Source: Pigmentibacter sp. JX0631 (GTDB lineage Bacteria; Bdellovibrionota_B; Oligoflexia; Silvanigrellales; Silvanigrellaceae). From it: DNA of 64,000 nt. The stretch covers positions 248,001 through 312,000 of the forward strand of contig NZ_CP123622.1 of assembly GCF_029873255.1 (NCBI RefSeq), written 5' to 3'. Below, piece after piece: positions 45,092 to 54,158 of the stretch. Each line of letters opens with the position of its first letter. Within the stretch, counting starts at the first letter, position 1. Position numbers and translations under genes: made by a program. A model generated the notes under the pieces. That model was not told the origin of the DNA, searched no databases, and saw nothing but the letters and a program-made list of their open reading frames with translations.

Positions 45092-46360
45092 ATGATACTT
45101 CAAGGCAATGCTCTCATTATTCAATCAGGCGGCCCCACAGCTGTTATCAATCAATCACTGGCTGGAATTATGGGAGCAAGTCGTGACTATCCAGATAAAA
45201 TTCAAAAAGTTCTAGGAGCATACCATGGTTTGCATGGTGTGTTGTATGAAAATTTAGTAGATTTATCGGCTGAAGATACTCGAGTTTGGCGAACCATCGC
45301 CATTTCCCCAGGTGCTGCCTTAGGTTCTGCAAGAATAAAACCAAGACATAGTGATTTAGACAGAATTTTTGAGGTTTTTTCAGCACACAACATTAAATTT
45401 GTTTTTTATAATGGTGGAAATGACTCTGCTGAAGCTGCTCAATTAATTAGAGAAGAAGCAAACAAAAGACACTACGATGTTAGAATTCTGCATATACCTA
45501 AAACAATTGATAATGATCTTATGGTAACCGATCATTGCCCCGGTTATGGTAGTGTAGCAAAAGTCGTATCCCACATTATTGCAGGTGATGACCTAGATAA
45601 TAGAAGCTTTTTTAATAGTGTAAAAATAAATGTTGTCATGGGAAGACACGCTGGGTGGATAGCTGCGGCAACCGCCATTGCTAAAAAAGGGCACATCGAT
45701 ATTGAAGATGATGATGAAGTAGGTCCTCATCTTATCTATCTTCCAGAAGTAGAATTTAACGAAAAAAAATTTCTATCCGATGTACAAAAGACATATAACA
45801 GAATTGGTAGAGCTACTATTGTTGTTGCAGAAGGGATAGCTGATCAATTAGGTGAAGAAAAATTCTCTGGTGAAGTCGATGAATTTGGCAATGCACTACT
45901 TTCAAGTTCAGGAAAATTAGGGGATTATCTTTCAAATTTAATCAAAAAAAATCTTGTATATAATACCGCATTTGGAAAACTTCGTTGCAGAGCTGATACT
46001 TTAGGATATTTGCAACGCTCATTAGCAGGAATGGCCTCTGAAACCGATCAAGCTGACGCATTTTTAGTTGGCTCTATGGCTGTACATTACATGATGAAAG
46101 GTGAGTCTGATAAAATGGTAACTTTGGTAAGACTGCCTGGCACAACATATAAATGTGAAACTTCTCTTTGCGATTTAAAATTAGTTGCTCAAAAGACAAA
46201 ACTTATGCCCAGAAGTATGATTAACAAAGAAGAAAATGGAGTAACTGAAGAGTTTTTTGAATATGTCCTACCATTAGCGGGTTCAGTCCCTGAAATTCAT
46301 GCTTTAAAACCAAAACATTTAAAGAAGCATTTGATCGACTACGTTAGGCCAGAAAAATAG
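45092..46360 (+). CDS. pfp: 6-phosphofructokinase, probably pyrophosphate-dependent
   Basis: A 422-aa PFK of the longer, PPi-type group. ALIIQSGGPTAVINQSLAGIMG is the N-terminal phosphate loop, FYNGGNDSAEAAQLI replaces the ATP-type GGDGS by GGNDS, IPKTIDNDLMVTDHCPGYGS holds the PKTIDND motif with the Lys typical of PPi enzymes, and VMGRHAGWIAAATAIAKKG the substrate site. PPi-dependent PFK works reversibly in glycolysis and gluconeogenesis. The sugar acceptor (F6P or sedoheptulose-7-P) is not decided by sequence alone. GGAG precedes the ATG. Confidence 0.88.
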   Translation: MILQGNALIIQSGGPTAVINQSLAGIMGASRDYPDKIQKVLGAYHGLHGVLYENLVDLSAEDTRVWRTIAISPGAALGSARIKPRHSDLDRIFEVFSAHNIKFVFYNGGNDSAEAAQLIREEANKRHYDVRILHIPKTIDNDLMVTDHCPGYGSVAKVVSHIIAGDDLDNRSFFNSVKINVVMGRHAGWIAAATAIAKKGHIDIEDDDEVGPHLIYLPEVEFNEKKFLSDVQKTYNRIGRATIVVAEGIADQLGEEKFSGEVDEFGNALLSSSGKLGDYLSNLIKKNLVYNTAFGKLRCRADTLGYLQRSLAGMASETDQADAFLVGSMAVHYMMKGESDKMVTLVRLPGTTYKCETSLCDLKLVAQKTKLMPRSMINKEENGVTEEFFEYVLPLAGSVPEIHALKPKHLKKHLIDYVRPEK

Positions 46361-46423
46361 ACTTAAATTAATTTTAGAATAAATCTAATTTAGTGGTGTT
46401 TTTTAAATTTTCATGCTATTTCT

Positions 46424-46452
46424 TCTGAGATGGAATTTTTCTTCATCCCAGA
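46424..46452 (+). other. Leader hairpin just upstream of the dps ribosome site
   Basis: TCTGAGATGGAA and CTTCATCCCAGA form an imperfect stem (one A-C and one weak pair) with a TTTTT loop, ending directly before GAAAGGAAT. It may be an mRNA leader structure or an operator. Confidence 0.3.
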
Positions 46453-46463
46453 AAGGAATTACA

Positions 46464-46931
46464 ATGAAGGCTAATATTGGAATCAATAAATCAAATATTT
46501 CTAAAGTAGTTAGCATACTCTCAAACTATCTAGCAGATTCTTATTTTCTTTATTTTAAAACCCATGGTTTCCATTGGAATGTTACAGGTATGTTTTTCCA
46601 ACCTTTGCATAAACTATTTGATGAGCAATATAATTCGCTTTTTTCAAGTTTAGACGAAATAGCTGAACGAATTCGTTCTTTGGGAGAATTTGTTCCTGCA
46701 TCATATATTCAATTAAAAGATCTTACTTGCCTCAAAGAATTAAAAGAAGTCCCTAAAGATATGGAAATGCTAAAAGTTCTTGCAGAAGACCACGAAACCA
46801 TAATTCGAAACTTACGTACTTGGATAGATGAAGTAACTACAGCTGGTGATGTTGGGACAGCCGATTTTCTAACCGCAAGAATTGAAGAACACGAAAAAAC
46901 GGCTTGGATGCTCCGTAGTCATCTTGTATAA
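46464..46931 (+). CDS. dps: Dps-like ferritin family protein
   Basis: A 155-aa DNA-protecting mini-ferritin that forms a 12-mer oxidising Fe(II), often with H2O2. KTHGFHWNVTGMFFQPLHKLFDEQYNSLFSSLDEIAERIRSLG carries the intersubunit ferroxidase ligands (His, His, Asp, Glu). ATG 46464 with AAAGGAAT is chosen; the 17 extra codons of the longer frame contain a leader hairpin and look non-coding. The N-terminus is short with few Lys, so DNA binding is not assured. Followed by a striking palindrome. Confidence 0.92.
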   Translation: MKANIGINKSNISKVVSILSNYLADSYFLYFKTHGFHWNVTGMFFQPLHKLFDEQYNSLFSSLDEIAERIRSLGEFVPASYIQLKDLTCLKELKEVPKDMEMLKVLAEDHETIIRNLRTWIDEVTTAGDVGTADFLTARIEEHEKTAWMLRSHLV

Positions 46932-46957
46932 GCCAATTTTTTTAATCCCTCCATCTT

Positions 46958-46993
46958 TATACGAATTGATAAGTTGACTTAACAATTCGTATA
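46958..46993. repeat. 36-bp near-perfect palindrome downstream of dps
   Basis: TATACGAATTG / CAATTCGTATA (11 bp) encloses a mismatched A-A and then TAAGT / ACTTA around a TG centre; 34 of 36 bases are symmetric apart from the centre and the A-A mismatch. No long T-run follows, so it is not a standard terminator. The rest of the gap 46932-47152 is AT-rich without other features. Confidence 0.75.
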
Positions 46994-47152
46994 TATTATT
47001 AAATATTTGACTATTTGTTATAGAAAAATAAACATTAATATTCAAAAATTTTATCTAAAAAAATATTAAAAGTAATAAAATAAATATTTTTTTAGGAAAT
47101 AGTTTTTCTTAAAATCCTATTATAGGCTTATAATTTAATTCTATTTTTAAGA

Positions 47153-47926
47153 ATGGAGAGAATTTTGATTAATGCAAATAAAAATATCTTTATTATAAAT
47201 AAAATTGATAATCCTGAAGTTAAATTAATAGTAAATCATCATGCAGGCGGAAATGCTGCATTTTATTTTAAATTTACAGATTACTTTCCTAAAAATTGGG
47301 AAATCTATTTAATAGATCTACCTCTTAGAAGTTATCATAATCAAGTAAAACAATTAAAAGAAAGAGATGATTTATATCATTTTTTTTCTAATACTTTTAA
47401 TGAATTTGAAACTGGAAATATTGCAATTTTTGGGCATAGCTTAGGTGGACATATTTCGCTTGAGTTAGCTTACTATTTAGAAGAAATAAAAAATATTAAA
47501 ATAAAATGGCTCGGTATCTCAAGTAAAAATCCGCCAGGCCAAAGTAAGAATACTATTCCATTATATACCTATAGTGACGAAGAATTGATTAATTGGTTAA
47601 GAAAAGTTAATGGCACACCTAGTGAATTGTTAGAAAATAAAGAAATTTTAAATCTATTTTTACCTAGCTTAAGGCACGATCTTTATCTTTATCACAACTT
47701 AAATAGTTCATTTAAACTAAAATATAAATTAGAAATTCCTCTATCAATTTTTTATGGAAATAAAGATTCAGGAATTGAAAAAGAAAAAATAACTAATTGG
47801 AAAAATTTTACAAAAAACACTTGCAACATAATAAATTTCGAGGGAAATCACTTTTATTTTAATGATAATTTAGACTTTTTTTCAAATACTCTAATTTCTG
47901 AAATTAAAAGAAATTTAATAAATTAA
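47153..47926 (+). CDS. Type II thioesterase (GrsT/TesA-like alpha/beta hydrolase)
   Basis: A 257-aa alpha/beta hydrolase of the stand-alone thioesterases that edit nonribosomal peptide and polyketide synthases. LIVNHHAGGNAAFYFKF matches the family start (F-P-x-A-G-G-x-A), IAIFGHSLGGHISLELAYYL holds the nucleophilic Ser (G-H-S-L-G-G), SIFYGNKDSGI the catalytic Asp, and FEGNHFYFNDN the His. The start is unsure: ATG 47153, or TTG 47165 which has GGAGAG at ideal spacing. No NRPS or PKS gene lies in the window, so it is an orphan here. Very AT-rich compared with purA or hisS. Confidence 0.82.
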   Translation: MERILINANKNIFIINKIDNPEVKLIVNHHAGGNAAFYFKFTDYFPKNWEIYLIDLPLRSYHNQVKQLKERDDLYHFFSNTFNEFETGNIAIFGHSLGGHISLELAYYLEEIKNIKIKWLGISSKNPPGQSKNTIPLYTYSDEELINWLRKVNGTPSELLENKEILNLFLPSLRHDLYLYHNLNSSFKLKYKLEIPLSIFYGNKDSGIEKEKITNWKNFTKNTCNIINFEGNHFYFNDNLDFFSNTLISEIKRNLIN

Positions 47927-47988
47927 AAATAAAATTCATTAATAAATCTAATTATAATATCTACTTTCGCAGTCAAGTAACTTTTAGA

Positions 47989-48348
47989 TTAGTAATATAA
48001 ACAATGTATTTTAAAATCTGTTTTTAATTCAAATTCAAGAACATTTAATTTTTCATTGGAAACAAATAAATTACTGCAACTAAAATGTAGTTCAGGTTGA
48101 ACATTCATAGCAAATACTTTTAAATCTATTTTATTCCCATAATTAATAGGAATCATAAAATTTCTAGGAACAAGTTGATAAAATATATTTTCAGAAACTA
48201 TAGAAATATAACCACCCATAAACGCCCAATTATTAGGATTTTTAGGTACAACCATTAAATAAACAGAATTTTTAACCTCAGCTTTAGCAAAATAAGTAAA
48301 AAAAATAAAAGAAAAAATCGAAATTAATTTAAAAATTGAAAATTTCAT
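47989..48348 (-). CDS. Small exported protein of unknown function
   Basis: 119 aa. A signal peptide (MKFSIFKLISIFSFIFFTYFAKA, cleavage after AKA) precedes ~96 mature residues with alternating hydrophobic strands and two Cys (in FSCSNLF and IHCLYY, the latter at the very end), which may form a disulfide. No family recognised. ATG 48348 has an excellent GGAGG site 5 bases upstream, so the gene is real; the longer frame from 48378 has none. Confidence 0.6.
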   Translation of the reverse strand: MKFSIFKLISIFSFIFFTYFAKAEVKNSVYLMVVPKNPNNWAFMGGYISIVSENIFYQLVPRNFMIPINYGNKIDLKVFAMNVQPELHFSCSNLFVSNEKLNVLEFELKTDFKIHCLYY

Positions 48349-48447
48349 AATTACCTCCGCACAAAAGGTAACATACATGGAAAAAATAAATTTTCAAATT
48401 TTTATATAAATAAAATTAATAACTTAATTTTGGTAATCTATATTTAT

Positions 48448-49785
48448 TTAAATAAGAGCAGATTTTTTAATAAAATTATTAATTTCATTATCATTTAATT
48501 CATAATTTTCTTGTAATCCAGTTTTTAACCACTTAACCGAAAAAGTTTGGCTTTTAATTTCTTCTTCACCTTGAAAAACAACTGCTTTTGCACCTATTTT
48601 TTCTGCATATTGAATTTGCTTCCCAAACTTAGATACAGAAACAGGGGCTTCAATATTTAAACCTTTTTCTCTCAAAATTTGAGTTAATTTTAAAGCAGAC
48701 ATTCTATCTTGCTCCGAAAAACGCAAAACACAAATATCTGTCTGTTTATTTAATACTGGCAAATAGCCATGAACTTCCATGAAATTAATGAGAGCCACAT
48801 CTCCAGCACCATAACCAACTCCCGGTAATTCATCACCACCAAAAGCACCTACTAAATTATCGTAACGACCTCCACCAAATAATGCGCGTTGGTTTGACGG
48901 ATGACGATCAAAAAATTCGAACACCATGCCAGTATAATAATCAAAACCACGCATAATATCAGGCGAATATAAAATACATTCAGAAGAAGTGAGTTCTTTT
49001 AATGCATCTATTCTTAACTTTAATTCTTTTGCTTCTGCTGAATATTCACCAAGTAATTGGATACACTCTTCAATACTTGAATTCATAAAAGAATTTATTT
49101 TATGAATATTTTCATCAGACAAATTTAAATTTTTACATTGAATCTGAAAATTTTCTGCAGATAATTTATCTTTTTTATCGAATAAACGAAGAATAGGAGG
49201 TATATTTTCAAGATCTATAGCCAATATTTTTGTCAAAAAGGAATTAATTATACCTCGGTGATTTATTTTAACTACAAAATCTTGGTAAGATGCCCCTATA
49301 GATTTTAATATATCAATACCTGTTAGAACTATTTCAATATCTTCATCTAATGGATTTCCACCAAAAATATCAACATTTAATTGATCAAATTCTCTCAATC
49401 TTCCCCTTTGAGGACGCTCATAACGCATACATGTTGGTATAGAGTACCACCTTATCGGTTTTATTAATTCTCTTTGCTTTGTAGCCACCATTCTTGCCAG
49501 AGTAGGAGTCATTTCAGGTCTGATAGCAAGAGTTCTATCTCCCTTATCTTTAAATGAGTATAATTGATCTTTAACAATTTCTTCACTGGATTTAGCAGCA
49601 TATAGTTCTAAATGTTCCACAAAAGGCCCAGCATACTCTTCATAACCATAAGACACCATAAGTTTATGAATTTTAGAATAGAGATAAGATTTTAACCGTT
49701 GTTCAGAGGGAAAAAAATCGCGAGTACCCTTGTAACCTTGGGTACTTAGCGTATTTTTTTTTAATTGTGGTGTTTGTTTTGACAT
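48448..49785 (-). CDS. hisS: Histidyl-tRNA synthetase
   Basis: A 445-aa class II aminoacyl-tRNA synthetase. Motif 2 region: IRPEMTPTLARMVA and WYSIPTCMRYERPQRGRLREFDQLNVDIFG. HisRS-specific: GFDYYTGMVFEFFD. Motif 3: ALFGGGRYDNLVGAFGGDELPGVGYGAG. The C-terminal ~95 residues are the anticodon-binding domain. ATG 49785 has AGGA 7-8 bases upstream; the frame extends 26 more codons without a site. It is divergent from uppS. Confidence 0.96.
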   Translation of the reverse strand: MSKQTPQLKKNTLSTQGYKGTRDFFPSEQRLKSYLYSKIHKLMVSYGYEEYAGPFVEHLELYAAKSSEEIVKDQLYSFKDKGDRTLAIRPEMTPTLARMVATKQRELIKPIRWYSIPTCMRYERPQRGRLREFDQLNVDIFGGNPLDEDIEIVLTGIDILKSIGASYQDFVVKINHRGIINSFLTKILAIDLENIPPILRLFDKKDKLSAENFQIQCKNLNLSDENIHKINSFMNSSIEECIQLLGEYSAEAKELKLRIDALKELTSSECILYSPDIMRGFDYYTGMVFEFFDRHPSNQRALFGGGRYDNLVGAFGGDELPGVGYGAGDVALINFMEVHGYLPVLNKQTDICVLRFSEQDRMSALKLTQILREKGLNIEAPVSVSKFGKQIQYAEKIGAKAVVFQGEEEIKSQTFSVKWLKTGLQENYELNDNEINNFIKKSALI

Positions 49786-50008
49786 ATTGACTTCCTGCAA
49801 ATCTGGAAACGCTATCAGCATATTTAAGCACTTGAAGTTAATAGTTGTAGAAAAGCCTGTCAATTCTATTTCACGTTATATCATACTTGCTTTACAGTTA
49901 TTAAATATGCCAGATTGCATTTCTGAAAATGAGATTATCTAGCCCCATAGCTTGATAGTTTAAGAAATCGTTTTTATAAGGTGATATATTTAAAAATGGG
50001 TATAAACT

Positions 50009-50788
50009 ATGAATAAATATTGTGAGCAATGGGATCTAAACCCACTTAAACTACCACAGCATATTGGCATTGTTATGGATGGTAATGGGAGATGGGCAAC
50101 AAAAAGACATCTACCAAGAATTGCTGGTCATCGTAAAGGTGTAGAACGAGTTCAAGAAATAACTGAGTTTTGTGGAAATATTGGCATTCAGGCTTTAACA
50201 CTATTTGCATTTTCAGATGAAAATTGGCGTCGCCCAGAAGAAGAAGTAGGCGGAATTATGGGATTATTACGCTGGTATATTAGAAAAGAACATGCGAGAA
50301 TCAAAGAAAATAATGTCCAATTTAGAGTTATTGGAGACCGCAGGAAACTATCCCTAGACATTATAGAACTCATTGAAAACTTAGAACATGACACCAAACA
50401 CAATAATGGTATGCATTTGTGCGTTGCATTAAGCTATGGAGCAAGAGGTGAAATTCTAAGAGCTGTTCGAAAATTAGTAGAGAAGGTAAATCATAATGAA
50501 CTTTATCCTAATGATATTGATGAAAATATATTTGAAGATTGCCTTGATACACAAGGGCTGCCTCAATTAGATATGTTTATTAGAACAAGCGGAGAAATGC
50601 GGGTTAGTAACTTTTTATTGTGGCAATTGGCTTATGCAGAATTATTTTTTAACGACTCATTTTGGCCAGATTTTGATACAAAAAAACTAGTAGATTTACT
50701 AAAACAATTTACACTAAGAGAACGGCGTTTTGGTATGACTTCTGAGCAATTAAAAAAAAATGAAACTGCGGTCTTTTTAAAGAGGTAA
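50009..50788 (+). CDS. uppS: Isoprenyl transferase (undecaprenyl diphosphate synthase)
   Basis: A 259-aa cis-prenyltransferase making the C55 lipid carrier for peptidoglycan and LPS. LPQHIGIVMDGNGRWATKRHLPRIAGHRKGV holds the catalytic Asp (M-D-G-N-G-R-W). TLFAFSDENWRRPEEEV and LFIRTSGEMRVSNFLLWQLAYAELFF are motifs III-V, although the consensus Arg-Thr-Gly-Glu-x-Arg-x-Ser reads RTSGEMRVS. Length is standard. It starts a plus-strand run with rseP, tsaB, pssA and asd. Confidence 0.95.
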   Translation: MNKYCEQWDLNPLKLPQHIGIVMDGNGRWATKRHLPRIAGHRKGVERVQEITEFCGNIGIQALTLFAFSDENWRRPEEEVGGIMGLLRWYIRKEHARIKENNVQFRVIGDRRKLSLDIIELIENLEHDTKHNNGMHLCVALSYGARGEILRAVRKLVEKVNHNELYPNDIDENIFEDCLDTQGLPQLDMFIRTSGEMRVSNFLLWQLAYAELFFNDSFWPDFDTKKLVDLLKQFTLRERRFGMTSEQLKKNETAVFLKR

Positions 50789-50798
50789 CAAATTAGTA

Positions 50799-52586
50799 AT
50801 GGACATTTTACATTCAATACTTTCAAATACAATAATAGCTTTCATAATTTTAATAAGCATAGTTGTATTCGTCCATGAATTGGGTCACTTTTTAGCAGGA
50901 AAAGCATTTGGGATAGAAGTAGAAGAGTTTAGTATAGGGTTTGGGCCAAAGGCTTTTTCATTCAAAAAAGGAGCTACTGAATACAGAATTAATTGGTTAC
51001 CTTTAGGAGGATATGTTCGGTTTTATGGTTCGGATATAGAACAAATTATTCCACCAGAAAAAAAAGAAAAATCTTTTCTATACGCTAAAGTTCACAAAAG
51101 AGCTATTGTTTCTTTCGCAGGTCCTTTTGCCAATTTTATATTAAGCTTTATTGTTATGACTTTTATTTATTTGTATGGTGTTCCTTATAAACCAACTGTC
51201 ATAAACGTACTTCCAAATTCAGTTGCTGAAAAGAGTGGATTACAAACTGGCGATAAAATTCTTTCTATTGATCAAAAGAATATTGAGAGTTGGTCGGATC
51301 TATCTACAAAAATAAGTACCTCTCCTGAAAAAATGTTATCACTAGAAATTGAAGCAAATGGTATTAAAAAAAATATCAATATAAAACCGAATAAAGAAGA
51401 AGTTGAAACCACTTTAGGTAACAAACAAATTTCAGGAAGAATTGGTATAACTCCTATTTTTAATTCTTCGAATATAATTGTTTTTCCTTCAAGTTTTTTT
51501 GCTCAAATTGGATTACAAACCGGTGATAAAGTAACAAAGATTGACGATAAAGAAATAAAATTTCAATATGAAGTAATATCCTATTTAAAAAACAATTTAA
51601 AAGCAGATTCTGAATATCTGTTAGCAAAAAATATTATTCAGAACAAGTTTTTAGACAATAATTTTAACCTTACTGTAATTAGAAATAATTCAGAAAAAAA
51701 TATTTCAGTTAACTTCAATCAACCAACTTTAAAAGTATGGGCGACGAATATCATTAAAAGTAATCGTCCCGAAATTAATGAAAGTTGGCAATATCGCTTT
51801 CTATCAGCAGATCAAACAATATCAGAATTTTCTGCGAAAGGAAAAGAAGATATTCTTTTTCCTGCCCAGTCTGCTTGGCAAAAATGCGGTCTGAAAGAAG
51901 GTCAAACTATTTATTCTATTGTTGGTCAAGGAAAAATTATTTCGCTTTTACAGGTTTATTCTTGGATGGATAGTGCAACAAAAGGAATTCCTCCAGCAAA
52001 TAATAAAAATATTAATGTGAAAATGAGTGTATTAGAAAAAAATGGTACTTTATCTACTTTGAATTGTGAAATTCCTTTACGCTATGGATATGATCATTTA
52101 AATAGAGCCACTTTATATCTTGATTTTCCAATCAAATTTTATTCCCAAAGTATCACATTCCCAAATGAAATTTCCAAAGCAAATAATTTATATTCTGCTT
52201 TGGAAAAAGGATTTAATTCTGTATTGAATCAAATTCAAATGACTTACAGCGCCATAAAGATGCTCTTTACAGGGTCAATTCCCCTATCCAATTTAGGGGG
52301 GCCTATTGCTATAGCTAATGTAGCTGGAGAAGCTGCAAAAGGTGGTTTAATTATTTTTCTAATGACTATGGCTTTTATTAGCACAAATATAGGTATGATG
52401 AACTTATTACCACTTCCTGCCTTAGATGGAGGCCATTTATTTTTAAATTTAGTAGAAGCTGCATATGGTAAATCTCTACCTAAAAATATCCAAATTACAG
52501 TTCAAAGAATTGGTATATTTATTCTTTTAACTTTATTTGTTATAGTATTTTATAATGATATATTAAGACTTATTCGTTTTCATTAA
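50799..52586 (+). CDS. rseP: RseP-type site-2 intramembrane protease with three PDZ-like segments
   Basis: A 595-aa inner-membrane zinc metalloprotease; E. coli RseP is 450 aa. HELGH (26-30) supplies two zinc ligands and the catalytic Glu; LLPLPALDGGHL (536-547) supplies the Asp ligand. PDZ-like units: ~132-200 (LPNSVAEKSGLQTGDKILSI), ~215-305 (FFAQIGLQTGDKVTKIDDKE) and ~350-425 (SAWQKCGLKEGQTIYSIVGQ). E. coli has only two. Four membrane helices are at ~5-25, 105-127, 505-535 and 570-590. RseP cleaves anti-sigma factors and remnant signal peptides. It follows uppS directly. Confidence 0.93.
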   Translation: MDILHSILSNTIIAFIILISIVVFVHELGHFLAGKAFGIEVEEFSIGFGPKAFSFKKGATEYRINWLPLGGYVRFYGSDIEQIIPPEKKEKSFLYAKVHKRAIVSFAGPFANFILSFIVMTFIYLYGVPYKPTVINVLPNSVAEKSGLQTGDKILSIDQKNIESWSDLSTKISTSPEKMLSLEIEANGIKKNINIKPNKEEVETTLGNKQISGRIGITPIFNSSNIIVFPSSFFAQIGLQTGDKVTKIDDKEIKFQYEVISYLKNNLKADSEYLLAKNIIQNKFLDNNFNLTVIRNNSEKNISVNFNQPTLKVWATNIIKSNRPEINESWQYRFLSADQTISEFSAKGKEDILFPAQSAWQKCGLKEGQTIYSIVGQGKIISLLQVYSWMDSATKGIPPANNKNINVKMSVLEKNGTLSTLNCEIPLRYGYDHLNRATLYLDFPIKFYSQSITFPNEISKANNLYSALEKGFNSVLNQIQMTYSAIKMLFTGSIPLSNLGGPIAIANVAGEAAKGGLIIFLMTMAFISTNIGMMNLLPLPALDGGHLFLNLVEAAYGKSLPKNIQITVQRIGIFILLTLFVIVFYNDILRLIRFH

Positions 52587-52599
52587 AAGGATCATTTTG

Positions 52600-53241
52600 A
52601 TGCAGCATCAAAAAATAAAATTTCCCCTTGTTTTAATACTAACTCATCGAAGAGGAGTAGGTATTGCTGTTTTAAAAGACGAAAAAAAAATTACTGAATT
52701 ATTAAAAGAACCAACTGAACTTTTTTTAAATGCAACCAATCATAGCATTCAAAAAACTTCACTTTATGAATATTTTAAATACCAAGATATTTTGTTCACT
52801 AGAGTTTTAGCTAAGACTGCAGAAAATTTATATGATTTATTTAAATTTGCACTTGATATTTCAGGTCTTCATCCAAAAGATGTTAATACTTATGCTGTTG
52901 GTATTGGCCCTGGTTCTTTTACTGGATTAAGACTTGGTTGTGCTTTTATTAATGGAATAAAAATTGGAAGTCCTTTCATAAATTTAATTCCCGTAACAAC
53001 CCATCTTACACCTGAACTTATATTAAAATGCCAAGCAAAATTTTCTGAAGATGCTTGCAAAATGCAATTAGCAGACTTTGACCTTGATGATGAATCAACA
53101 GGTTTTGTTACTTTTTTTGACCTTTATTTTGCTCTAGAAAGTATTTTTCTTGAAAAGAATTTACCTGTGGATTCTCTAATTCCTCAATACGGAAAACAAC
53201 CTGGACCAGTTCTTAAAATGTTAGAAGGAACTATAATATGA
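52600..53241 (+). CDS. tsaB: TsaB-like tRNA threonylcarbamoyladenosine biosynthesis protein
   Basis: A 213-aa ASKHA-fold partner of TsaD and TsaE in t6A37 synthesis. The family block YAVGIGPGSFTGLRLGCAFINGIKIG (residues ~100-125) is clear, with the usual preceding S-G-L-x-P-x-D. The C-terminal part after ~150 is poorly conserved. ATG 52600 is chosen (TTG 52597 is adjacent) with AAAGG 9 bases upstream. Its stop overlaps the pssA start as ATGA. Confidence 0.87.
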   Translation: MQHQKIKFPLVLILTHRRGVGIAVLKDEKKITELLKEPTELFLNATNHSIQKTSLYEYFKYQDILFTRVLAKTAENLYDLFKFALDISGLHPKDVNTYAVGIGPGSFTGLRLGCAFINGIKIGSPFINLIPVTTHLTPELILKCQAKFSEDACKMQLADFDLDDESTGFVTFFDLYFALESIFLEKNLPVDSLIPQYGKQPGPVLKMLEGTII

Positions 53242-54137
53242 ACTCTGAGTTACAGCAAGATAACAATTTAAAAGACGATAATGTAACACACATTATCGAT
53301 AGAAGAAAAAAAGTTAAATCAAGTATTTATCTATTACCTAACCTAATTACATCTGCTTCGCTTTTTTTTGGATTGCTTGCAATCAAGTATTCAATTGATG
53401 GAAGAATCAGTGGCAATGCACAAGAATTTGTTTTTGCTGCTTATGCTATTTTAGCCGCTGGTCTTTGCGATGGATTAGACGGAAGTGTAGCTCGCTTAAC
53501 TCATACGCAAAGTTCTTTTGGTGTCCAACTAGATTCTCTCTGCGATTTAGTTTCTTTTGGAATAGCGCCCGCTGTCGTTATTTACAATTACGCTTTAAAT
53601 GATTTTTACCGTTTAGGCTTTTGTGTCGCATTCATATTTGCTGCCTGTGGTGCTTTGCGTTTAGCACGATTTAATGTCCAAAGCGCTATGGGAAAAACGA
53701 GCGGAAATTTCACTGGAATTCCCATTCCTATGGCAGCAGCACCGCTGGCTGTATTTATCATGGCACAAAATGAATTAGCTACTTGGAATTTAAATGATCA
53801 TTCAGCATGGGAAGTATCACTTGCACAAATTCTGATAAATCCGGATGTTAGAAATATTACTCTCCTCATTATTATGTTTTTTCTAGCTCTAGGTATGATT
53901 TCAACTTTTGAATATTTAAGCCATAAAGCAATGCGCCTACCGAAAAAAAGGCCATTTCGAGTTTTAGCTGCAGTTTTAATCATTTGCGCAATAATTTTTA
54001 TATTGCAATTTATTGTTTCCCTAGCGCTCTTTTTAATAATATATTGCTTTCATGGTCCTGTTTTATGGATTTTCACTCGGAAAGATAAAGCAGCTGAAGA
54101 AGAAGAACTTTTTGAGGCAGGACACAACTCAGAATAA
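53238..54137 (+). CDS. pssA: CDP-diacylglycerol-serine O-phosphatidyltransferase
   Basis: A 299-aa membrane enzyme making phosphatidylserine. The CDP-alcohol phosphotransferase motif is intact: DGLDGSVARLTHTQSSFGVQ followed by LDSLCD (pattern DGxxAR(x8)G(x3)D(x3)D). LLPNLITSASLFFGLLAI begins the first helix and DLVSFGIAPAVVIY follows the motif, as in the PssA subclass II. About seven hydrophobic segments; a ~30-residue charged N-terminus and an acidic C-terminus are cytoplasmic. Translationally coupled to tsaB. Confidence 0.94.
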   Translation: MNSELQQDNNLKDDNVTHIIDRRKKVKSSIYLLPNLITSASLFFGLLAIKYSIDGRISGNAQEFVFAAYAILAAGLCDGLDGSVARLTHTQSSFGVQLDSLCDLVSFGIAPAVVIYNYALNDFYRLGFCVAFIFAACGALRLARFNVQSAMGKTSGNFTGIPIPMAAAPLAVFIMAQNELATWNLNDHSAWEVSLAQILINPDVRNITLLIIMFFLALGMISTFEYLSHKAMRLPKKRPFRVLAAVLIICAIIFILQFIVSLALFLIIYCFHGPVLWIFTRKDKAAEEEELFEAGHNSE

Positions 54138-54158
54138 GTTTTATATTAGAGGTCTTTT

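Noticed and set aside
50009-52586. Missing cdsA and dxr between uppS and rseP as a deletion
   Set aside because: The usual order in E. coli includes them, but gene order varies widely and they may lie elsewhere; no remnant is visible.
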